Source of the DNA: Anaerolineae bacterium
GTDB taxonomy: Bacteria; Chloroflexota; Anaerolineae; Aggregatilineales; Phototrophicaceae
DNA: 5,330 bases
Assembly: GCA_025454715.1 (NCBI GenBank)
Contig: JALONY010000163.1
Coordinates: 1 to 5,330, forward strand
Reading direction: 5' to 3'
The position numbers and the translations under genes are program-made. The notes under the pieces are model-generated. The model made no database searches. It saw only the letters and a program-made list of their open reading frames with translations, and had not been told where the DNA came from. Shown one piece after another: positions 1 to 5,330 of this stretch. How positions within the stretch are numbered: position 1 is the stretch's first letter; each line of letters begins with the position of its first letter.

Positions 1-44
1 ATCACCGCACCACCTCAAAACCCTCGTGCGAACGATATACGCCC

Positions 45-53
45 AGTATAGCA
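45..53 (-). promoter_or_regulatory. Possible extended -10 reading out of the left edge
   Basis: On the minus strand, just past the stop codon of the transporter, the sequence reads TGCTATACT, which fits an extended -10 (TGnTATAxT). There is no recognisable -35 at the usual spacing. It could start transcription of a gene beyond the left edge on the same strand. Bases 1-58 show no coding region and no terminator hairpin. Confidence 0.22.
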
Positions 54-58
54 CGGCT

Positions 59-1306
59 TCAGTCGCCCGCGGCGGCCTTGGCACGCGGGGGCAGCACCCG
101 CCGCGACATCCCCAGCGTCATGCCCGCCGCCACCAAGCCCATCACCGCCGCGCTGATGAACACGATGTGATAATCGCCCAGCAAATCGCGGAAGAACCCG
201 CCCGCGAAGGCCGCTACCCCCGCCCCAATCATGTGCGAGCAGAACACCCAGCCATAAATCACCGGCACCGACCGCCGCCCAAAGCGTTGCGCGGTCAGGT
301 TGACGGTCGGGGGCACGGTCGCCACCCAGTCCAGCCCGTAGATGATCGAGAAAATCAACATCCCTTGCAGTTCGAGGATGAACGGCAACGCCATCAGCGA
401 CAAGCCGCGAAACCCGTAATACAGCGCCAGCAACAAGCGGTTATCGTAGCGCTCGCACAAATAGCCCGAGACCAGCGACCCGATGATGTTCATCACGCCC
501 ATCAGCGCCAGTGCCCACGACATCTCGGCCTCGGCGAACCCGTGCTCGACCGCGTGCGGCAGCAGGTGCGTGCCAATCATGCCGTTGGTGGTGTAGCCAC
601 ACACGAAAAAGCTACCGGCCAGCAACCAAAAATCGCGTGTCCGCACCGCTTCGCGCAGGGGGGTAAACCGCGAGTCGCTGACGGCTGCCGCCGCGCTGAC
701 CGCGCCGCCGTAGGTGGTCAGGCCGAGGTCTTCGGGGCGGTCTCGCATGAACAAGACCACCACCACGCCCGCCAGCACAATCACACCGGCCAACGCCCAA
801 ATCACGCCCTGCCAGCCGAACGCGCCGTTGACCGCAATCAGCGAGGGCAAGAACAAGAATTGCCCTGCCGCCGCCGCCGCGCTGAACACGCCCAACACCA
901 CCCCGCGATGCAGGTTGAACCAGCGGTTGGCGACCGTCGCGCCCAGCGTGCCGCTGATGGCGCCCGTCCCCATCCCGACCAGCACGCCCCACCACAGGTG
1001 AAACTGCCACAATTCGCCCATCCCGACCATCAGCACCAGCCCAATCGCGATGAGCGTCAGGCCGCCCAGCATCACGCGGCGCGGGCCAAAGCGGTTCATC
1101 AATGCCCCGCCGACCGGCGCACCGAACCCGAAGATGAACAAGCTGACGGCGACCGCCGCCGAGATGTCGGTGCGCGCCCAGCCGAGATCGGCCTCCAGCG
1201 GCCTCAAAATCACGCCCGGGGCGTTGCGAACCCCCGCCGACGCCAGCAACCCGGCGAACGTGACGACCAAGACAATCCAAGCATAATGGAGGCGTGTTGC
1301 GCGCAT
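59..1306 (-). CDS. MFS transporter, 12 transmembrane helices, possibly a carboxylate carrier
   Basis: This 415-residue protein has the size and hydrophobic pattern of a 12-helix major facilitator permease in the cytoplasmic membrane. By eye the helices lie near residues 8-27, 48-68, 77-95, 103-124, 135-158 and 165-187, then after a cytoplasmic loop (188-225) near 226-246, 264-284, 291-311, 314-336, 346-369 and 379-400. MFS motif A is visible between helices 2 and 3 (G67, N71, R72, G74, R76, R77), with a degenerate copy between helices 8 and 9 (G281, E285, R286, D288, R290). The stretch around residues 127-150 (ANRWF, then RG and a Gly/Ala-rich helix) resembles the monocarboxylate/oxalate-formate-like MFS branch. 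That suggests an organic anion substrate, but the sequence does not show which. The ATG at 1304-1306 gives the usual short basic start (MRATRLHYAW) before helix 1. The ribosome site is weak (AAAGAGA, about 8 nt away). The gene diverges from sucA across 189 bp. No terminator is visible after its TGA. Confidence 0.88.
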   Translation of the reverse strand: MRATRLHYAWIVLVVTFAGLLASAGVRNAPGVILRPLEADLGWARTDISAAVAVSLFIFGFGAPVGGALMNRFGPRRVMLGGLTLIAIGLVLMVGMGELWQFHLWWGVLVGMGTGAISGTLGATVANRWFNLHRGVVLGVFSAAAAAGQFLFLPSLIAVNGAFGWQGVIWALAGVIVLAGVVVVLFMRDRPEDLGLTTYGGAVSAAAAVSDSRFTPLREAVRTRDFWLLAGSFFVCGYTTNGMIGTHLLPHAVEHGFAEAEMSWALALMGVMNIIGSLVSGYLCERYDNRLLLALYYGFRGLSLMALPFILELQGMLIFSIIYGLDWVATVPPTVNLTAQRFGRRSVPVIYGWVFCSHMIGAGVAAFAGGFFRDLLGDYHIVFISAAVMGLVAAGMTLGMSRRVLPPRAKAAAGD

Positions 1307-1325
1307 GAGGGGTCTCTTTTACGGA

Positions 1326-1360
1326 TGATGGGGGAGGTAACGTGTACTGTACCCCCATCA
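1326..1360. repeat. 9-bp perfect inverted repeat in the MFS leader
   Basis: TGATGGGGG (1326-1334) and CCCCCATCA (1352-1360) are exact inverted copies separated by 17 nt. They lie 19 bp upstream of the transporter start codon. In RNA from the minus strand this would fold as a GC-rich hairpin with a 17-nt loop close to the ribosome site; as DNA it could be a two-half-site operator. A short palindrome, GTACTGTAC (1344-1352), occupies part of the spacer and the first base of the right arm. There is no following U-run, so it does not look like an intrinsic terminator. Confidence 0.45.
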
Positions 1361-1446
1361 ATCGGCAGCCTCAAGAACCACTTTAAGCCCTGATGACAGA
1401 CCACTTGAGATGTGGATACCGCCCTACCACCGCCGCGCAGACAACC

Positions 1447-1487
1447 GCTATAATTTGACCATAGCCTGAAATTCAACGACCAGTCAA
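1447..1487 (-). promoter_or_regulatory. Candidate minus-strand promoter(s) for the MFS gene, overlapping the sucA promoter
   Basis: Read on the minus strand, two sigma70-like pairs are possible. One is TTGACT (1482-1487) with TATGGT (1458-1463) at 18 bp; the other is TTGAAT (1471-1476) with TATAGC (1447-1452), also at 18 bp. Each -10 matches the consensus at only four of six positions, so either could be chance. If one is used, the transporter mRNA would have a leader of roughly 135-145 nt and its promoter would physically overlap the sucA -10. Transcription of the two genes would then compete. Confidence 0.3.
1449..1454 (+). promoter_or_regulatory. Candidate -10 element of the sucAB promoter
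   Basis: A perfect TATAAT hexamer lies 41 bp upstream of the sucA ATG in an otherwise GC-rich region. Transcription would start near 1461, giving a leader of about 35 nt. At 17-18 bp spacing there is no good -35 (the bases around 1425-1431 read TACCACC), so an activator or an alternative sigma factor contact may be needed. TTGAGA at 1405-1410 is too far away (38 bp) to pair with it. The call rests on the hexamer and its position only. Confidence 0.5.
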
Positions 1488-1488
1488 A
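1454..1488. promoter_or_regulatory. Nested dyad symmetry over the sucA transcription start, possible operator
   Basis: TTTGAC (1454-1459) and GTCAAA (1483-1488) form a perfect 6-bp inverted repeat. TGAAATTCA (1467-1475) is a second palindrome with the same centre, base 1471, and 7 bp lies on each side between the inner and outer elements. The block begins at the last base of the TATAAT and ends 8 bp before the sucA ATG, so a bound protein would cover the predicted start site. The symmetry is seen directly; the operator role is inferred, and no known regulator motif is recognised. Confidence 0.3.
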
Positions 1489-1495
1489 GACCCCC

Positions 1496-4294
1496 ATGAC
1501 CACCACCCCTTTTTACGGTGCCAACGAGGGCTACGTCCTCGACCTGTACGAGCGTTATCGGGATAACCCTGAATCGCTCGACCCGCAAACGCGGGCGTTT
1601 TTCGCCGCGTGGTCGCCCGAATACGTGTCCGATGGCCTCGCCGCCGTCGCCACGGGGCAGGTCAGCGCCACGTCTGCCGCCGACACCCAACGCATGATGC
1701 AGCGGGCGGTCGGGGCGGTCAATTTCGCGCAGGCCATCCGCCAGTTCGGCCACGTCCAAGCCAATATCGACCCCCTCGGTGCCGAGCGCCCGGGCGACCC
1801 CGAGCTGGTGCCCACCTTCCACGGCATCACGTGGGACGACCTGCGCGGCCTGCCCGCCACCCTGATTGGCGGCCCCATCGCCGCCCACACCACCGACGCC
1901 TACGAGGCCATCCAACAGCTCCTGCGCGTCTACTGCGGCTCCATCGGCTTCGACAACGACCACATCCGCATCCCTGATGAGCGCAACTGGCTGCGCGAGG
2001 CCGCCGAGTCGGGGCGTTACCGCTACCAGTGGTCGGACGACAGCTCGGTCAAGCTCCTCGACAAGCTGGCGCAGGTCGAGGCGTTCGAGCAGTTCCTCCA
2101 GAACACCTTCCCGACCAAGTACCGCTTCTCGGTCGAGGGTCTCGACATGATGATCCCGATGATTGATGAAATCATCGCGTTGTCGGGCAGCACCGGCATG
2201 AGCACGATCGCCATCGCCATGGCGCACCGTGGCCGCCTGAACGTGCTGGCGCACATCATGGGCAAGCCCTACGCCCAAATCCTGAGCGAGTTCCGCGATA
2301 GCCTGATGCAAGACGACGTGGGCTACACGCAGGGCGACGTGAAATATCACAAGGGCGTGCGCCACCAAGTCGGCCTCAACGCCAACGGCCAGCCGCTAAT
2401 CGTGACCATGCCGCCCAACCCCAGCCACCTCGAGGCGGTCAACCCGGTCGCCATCGGCATGGCGCGGGCGGCGGGCACCCGCACCGACCACCCGGGCGAG
2501 GCCGTCTTCGACCACAGCCAGACCATGCAAGTCCTCATCCACGGTGATGCCGCCTTCCCCGGGCAGGGCATCGTGGCCGAGACCTTCAACATGTCGCAAG
2601 TGCCGGGCTACCGCACTGGCGGTACCATCCACATCATCGCCAACAACCAAGTCGGCTTCACCACCCTGCCGATCGACGGGCGCAGCACCCTATATGCCAG
2701 CGACCTCGCCAAAGGCTTCAAGTCGCCCATCATCCACGTCAATGCCGACGACCCCGCTGCGGTCATCGAGGCGGCGCGCATCGCCTTCGCCTATCAAAAC
2801 CAGTTCGAGAAAGACGTGGTCATCGACCTGATTGGCTACCGCCGCCACGGCCACAACGAGATGGACGAGCCGATGTACACCCAGCCGGTGATGTACAAAG
2901 GCGTGCGCGCCCACGAGAGCGTCCGCCACCTGTGGGCGGAGCAGCTCATCACACGCGGCGCGCTGACCAAGGCGAAAGCCGAGGCGCTGTACGAGGCGCA
3001 CACGGTCACCCTCCAGACGATTTACGACACCCTGCCCGACCCGTCGGTGCTGGCGCCCGAGCGCCCGCCCGAGCCGCCCAAGGGCGCGGCCAACAATGCC
3101 GTGACCGCGGTCGATTTGGAAGTGCTGGCCGACCTCAACGACGGCCTCAAGCGCATCCCCGACGACTTCAACTTTACCTCGGTGCGCTTCCGCAACACCC
3201 TCGCCGACCGCCGCAAGGCCTTCGACGCGCCCGACCAACCGTTGATTGACTGGGCGACCGCCGAGGAATTGGCCTTCGCCTCGATTTTGGCCGAGGGCAC
3301 GCCCATCCGCTTGACCGGCCAAGACTGCGAGCGCGGCACCTTCAGCCACCGCCACGCCGTGTTGCGCGACGTGAAGACCGGCCAAAAGTTCGTCCCGCTC
3401 CACAACTTCCCGCAAGCCAAGGCCACCTTCGAGGTCTACAACAGCCCGCTGAGCGAGGAGGCCGTCTTGGGCTTCGAGTACGGCTACAGCGTGCAAGAGC
3501 CCGGGCGCTTGGTCATCTGGGAGGCGCAGTACGGCGACTTCGCCAACACCGCGCAGGTCATCATCGACCAGTTCATCATGTCGGGGCGCGACAAGTGGGG
3601 GCAAACCCCCTCGCTGATGATGTTGCTGCCGCACGGTGCCGAGGGCGCGGGCCCCGACCACACCTCGGCGCGCCTCGAGCGCTACTTGCAACTGGCGGCC
3701 AACACCAACGTCCGCATCTGCTACCCGACCACCGCCGCGCAATACTTCCACCTGTTGCGCCGCCAAGCCCTGTTGCTCAAGGTTGACCCCCTGCCGCAAA
3801 TCGTGATGGCGCCCAAGTCGCTGTTGCGTAAGGACGCGGTCAAGTCATCGGTACAAGACCTCGCCTATGGGCGCTGGCGTCCGGTCATCGACGACGACAC
3901 GGTCGATGCCCAAGCCGTCACCCGCTTGGTGCTGACGACCGGCAAGCTGTATTATGACCTCGTCGAGAGCGAGCACCGCGCCGCCAACCCGCACGTGGCC
4001 GTCGCCCGCGTCGAGCAGCTCTACCCGTTCCCCCGCGCCGACATCATGAGCGTGCTGACCGCCTACCCCAACCTCAAGCAGGTGGTGTGGGCGCAAGAAG
4101 AGCCGCGCAACATGGGCGCGTGGGACTTCATCGGGTGGCGTTTGCGCCGCCTGCTGGGTGAATACACCGGCCTGACCCTGTTCCCGGTCGGGCGTCGGCG
4201 CAGCGCCAGCGCCGCCGAAGGCTCGAAGAACGCCTTCTTTGCCAACCAGCAGTTGGTCGTCAAAGACACCTTTACTTGGAACCCGCAAGACTAA
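1496..4294 (+). CDS. sucA: 2-oxoglutarate dehydrogenase E1 component (thiamine diphosphate-dependent)
   Basis: The product is E1 of the 2-oxoglutarate dehydrogenase complex: it decarboxylates 2-oxoglutarate and reductively succinylates the lipoyl group of E2. It has 932 residues, almost the length of E. coli SucA (933). The N-terminal tail (FYGANEGYVLDLYERY, residues 6-21) is the conserved segment that docks E1o onto the E2 core in related complexes. The active-site landmarks are present in order: HRGRLNVL from H244, NPSHLEAVNP from N308 (with H311), the thiamine-diphosphate/Mg motif HGDAAF (H349-D351) paired with NNQVGFTT from N383, and GYRRHGHNE from G447. The pyrimidine-domain segment GQDCERGTFSHRH runs from G608, the loop LPHGAEGAGPDHTSARLER from L711, and the C-terminal domain signature VVWAQEEPRNMG from V863. 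The ATG is chosen because family homology begins a few residues after it. There is no clear Shine-Dalgarno; only AAAGA lies about 5 nt upstream. A TATAAT at 1449-1454 is a likely -10. sucB follows after 29 bp. Confidence 0.97.
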   Translation: MTTTPFYGANEGYVLDLYERYRDNPESLDPQTRAFFAAWSPEYVSDGLAAVATGQVSATSAADTQRMMQRAVGAVNFAQAIRQFGHVQANIDPLGAERPGDPELVPTFHGITWDDLRGLPATLIGGPIAAHTTDAYEAIQQLLRVYCGSIGFDNDHIRIPDERNWLREAAESGRYRYQWSDDSSVKLLDKLAQVEAFEQFLQNTFPTKYRFSVEGLDMMIPMIDEIIALSGSTGMSTIAIAMAHRGRLNVLAHIMGKPYAQILSEFRDSLMQDDVGYTQGDVKYHKGVRHQVGLNANGQPLIVTMPPNPSHLEAVNPVAIGMARAAGTRTDHPGEAVFDHSQTMQVLIHGDAAFPGQGIVAETFNMSQVPGYRTGGTIHIIANNQVGFTTLPIDGRSTLYASDLAKGFKSPIIHVNADDPAAVIEAARIAFAYQNQFEKDVVIDLIGYRRHGHNEMDEPMYTQPVMYKGVRAHESVRHLWAEQLITRGALTKAKAEALYEAHTVTLQTIYDTLPDPSVLAPERPPEPPKGAANNAVTAVDLEVLADLNDGLKRIPDDFNFTSVRFRNTLADRRKAFDAPDQPLIDWATAEELAFASILAEGTPIRLTGQDCERGTFSHRHAVLRDVKTGQKFVPLHNFPQAKATFEVYNSPLSEEAVLGFEYGYSVQEPGRLVIWEAQYGDFANTAQVIIDQFIMSGRDKWGQTPSLMMLLPHGAEGAGPDHTSARLERYLQLAANTNVRICYPTTAAQYFHLLRRQALLLKVDPLPQIVMAPKSLLRKDAVKSSVQDLAYGRWRPVIDDDTVDAQAVTRLVLTTGKLYYDLVESEHRAANPHVAVARVEQLYPFPRADIMSVLTAYPNLKQVVWAQEEPRNMGAWDFIGWRLRRLLGEYTGLTLFPVGRRRSASAAEGSKNAFFANQQLVVKDTFTWNPQD

Positions 4295-4305
4295 CCCCCG
4301 CACAC

Positions 4306-4314
4306 GAGGAGAGG
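4306..4314 (+). promoter_or_regulatory. Ribosome binding site of sucB
   Basis: The purine run GAGGAGAGG ends 9 nt before the ATG at 4324, in the 29-bp gap after the sucA stop. It is the only strong Shine-Dalgarno-like sequence in the window. It settles the sucB start and shows that sucB is translated on its own rather than by overlap coupling. No terminator or promoter separates the two genes, which supports a sucAB operon. Confidence 0.8.
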
Positions 4315-4323
4315 CTCACGCCC

Positions 4324-5330
4324 ATGGCTCTGGACATCAAAGTTCCTGAACTCAGCGAATCGGTGGCCGACGCGACCGTCGCCGAATGGACGAAACAGGT
4401 CGGCGACCGCGTGAAGGCGGGCGACGTGCTGGTTATCCTCGAGACCGATAAGGTCTCGGTCGAGGTGGCCGCCGAGGCCGACGGCGTGCTGGCCGCCATC
4501 AACGCGCCCGCAGGTAGCGACGTGAAGGCCAAGCAGGTCATCGGCAGCCTCGAGGCCAGCGGCGCGGTCGTCGCGCCGGTCGCCGCCGCCCCTGCCCCGC
4601 AGGTCACCGCCCCCGCGCCGCAAGCCGCCGCCAGCGCCACGCCGGTGGCGCAGCGCGTGGCCGCCGCCCACAACGTCGATGTCAGCCAAGTGCCCGCCGC
4701 CAGCGGCAAGGTGACCAAGGCCGATGTCGAGAATTACGTGGCCGCCCAGAGCGCCCCGCCCGCCCCTGCCGCCAAGGTCGCCCCGCAACCCGCGCCGGTC
4801 GCGCCTGCCGGTTTCACGGTCAACCTCGCCGCTGGCCGCCGCGAGGAGCGCATCCGCCTGACGCGCCGCCGCCAGACCATCGCCAAGCGCCTCATCGAGG
4901 CGCAATCGACCGCCGCCTTCGTCAAGGCGGTCATCGGCGCGCTCAAGGCCTTCCCGGTCGTCAACGCCGAGATGCAGGGCACCGAGCTGATCATGAAGCA
5001 CTACTATGACATCGGCATCGCCATCGGCGCGGAAGACGGCTTGGTCGTGCCGGTGCTGCGTGACGCCGACAAGCTCAGCTTTGCCGGCATCGAGCAGCAA
5101 ATCAAGGATTACGCCGGTCAGGTCAAGGCGGGGACGTTGCCCCTCGAGGCGCTGATGGGCGGCACGTTCACCATCACCAACGGCGGCGTGTTCGGCTCGA
5201 TGATGTCCACCCCCATCCTGAACCCGCCACAAGTCGGCATCCTCGGCCTACACGCCATCAAGGAGCGCCCGGTCGTGGTCGATGGGCAAATCGTCATCCG
5301 CCCGATGATGTATACCGCCCTGACCTACGA
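4324..5330 (+). CDS. sucB: Dihydrolipoamide succinyltransferase E2 component, 3'-partial, with an internal in-frame gap
   Basis: The product is E2 of the 2-oxoglutarate dehydrogenase complex: it carries succinyl on a lipoyl-lysine and transfers it to CoA. 335 complete codons are visible, running off the right edge. An N-terminal lipoyl domain (residues 1-77) has the modification site ETDKVSVEV with K43. An Ala/Pro-rich linker is followed by a small E1/E3-binding domain (about 105-140, TPVAQRVAAAHNVD) and a second Ala/Pro linker (140-163). The acyltransferase domain starts near 172 (REERIRLTRRRQTIAKRLIEA) and keeps AEDGLVVPVLRDAD, GGTFTITNGGVFGS (279-292) and STPILNPPQ. The window stops at ALTY plus GA, immediately before the expected catalytic HxxxDG, so the active-site histidine cannot be checked. 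After STAA (residue 198) the sequence jumps to FVKAV. About 37 residues normally found there (compare E. coli MLTTFNEVNM to LGFMSF) are absent, with the frame kept. The ATG is supported by GAGGAGAGG at 4306-4314. If functional, the full protein would be about 366 residues, against 405 in E. coli. Confidence 0.93.
   Translation, partial: MALDIKVPELSESVADATVAEWTKQVGDRVKAGDVLVILETDKVSVEVAAEADGVLAAINAPAGSDVKAKQVIGSLEASGAVVAPVAAAPAPQVTAPAPQAAASATPVAQRVAAAHNVDVSQVPAASGKVTKADVENYVAAQSAPPAPAAKVAPQPAPVAPAGFTVNLAAGRREERIRLTRRRQTIAKRLIEAQSTAAFVKAVIGALKAFPVVNAEMQGTELIMKHYYDIGIAIGAEDGLVVPVLRDADKLSFAGIEQQIKDYAGQVKAGTLPLEALMGGTFTITNGGVFGSMMSTPILNPPQVGILGLHAIKERPVVVDGQIVIRPMMYTALTY

Noticed and set aside
1326..1360. 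Inverted repeat as an intrinsic terminator
   Set aside because: Neither strand has a U-run after the hairpin, and it lies in the 5' leader of the transporter, not at a gene end.
26..1393. 455-residue open frame on the plus strand over the MFS gene
   Set aside because: It is exactly antisense to a well-supported membrane protein. Its product is rich in Arg, His, Gln and Pro with no domain-like pattern, as expected from the opposite strand of high-GC3 coding sequence.
2690..3799. 369-residue open frame on the minus strand within sucA
   Set aside because: It lies wholly antisense to conserved SucA sequence. Its Val/Leu/Gly/Arg-rich low-complexity product matches no family; it is a codon-bias shadow. 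The same holds for the minus-strand frames at 1484-2368 and 4291-5232.
4556..4640. Repetitive GCC/CCC-rich stretch in sucB as a possible DNA repeat
   Set aside because: It encodes the Ala/Pro-rich flexible linker expected between the lipoyl and subunit-binding domains of E2 proteins, so protein composition explains it.
2426..5150. Recurrent CTCGAG hexamers
   Set aside because: They occur at in-frame Leu-Glu codon pairs (CTC GAG) or similar high-GC codon contexts, with no regular spacing. Codon preference explains them.
1..5330. CRISPR array, tRNA, rRNA, insertion sequence or phage-like module
   Set aside because: I saw no spaced direct repeats, tRNA-like cloverleaf, rRNA sequence, transposase or terminal inverted repeats. 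Almost the whole window is taken up by three metabolic genes.

Overview
The window holds a high-GC bacterial segment with three genes. A complete major facilitator superfamily (MFS) transporter lies on the minus strand (59-1306). Diverging from it is the start of a 2-oxoglutarate dehydrogenase operon: a complete sucA (E1o, 1496-4294), then sucB (E2o, from 4324) cut off by the right edge. The strong preference for C or G at third codon positions explains the many long open frames antisense to the real genes; none of those looks like a protein. The SucA N-terminus and its phrasing resemble Chloroflexota homologues as I remember them, so an uncultured or thermotolerant Chloroflexota member is my best guess, but nothing in the window fixes the taxonomy.

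Layout: bases 1-58 hold no gene, only a possible minus-strand extended -10. Bases 59-1306 encode the 12-helix transporter. Bases 1307-1495 are a 189-bp divergent control region. It has a perfect TATAAT on the plus strand for sucA, weaker minus-strand promoter candidates overlapping it, a nested dyad centred on 1471, and a 9-bp perfect inverted repeat in the transporter leader. sucA and sucB are separated by 29 bp that contain a good Shine-Dalgarno sequence, so they are very likely co-transcribed and translated separately.

SucA and SucB are two of the three parts of the 2-oxoglutarate dehydrogenase complex, which makes succinyl-CoA in the TCA cycle. E1 decarboxylates 2-oxoglutarate with thiamine diphosphate and passes the succinyl group to the lipoyl-lysine of E2, which transfers it to CoA. 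E3 (lpd) is not in the window. The divergent transporter may carry a carboxylate, but that rests only on family resemblance and position.

Most of the window is ordinary central metabolism, and I see no new multi-gene system. The notable anomaly is in sucB: the start of its catalytic domain lacks about 37 residues that the family normally has (junction at about 4917/4918), yet the reading frame is intact on both sides. This is either a real, probably damaging in-frame deletion or an assembly or read-collapse error. It deserves checking before the gene is called functional.
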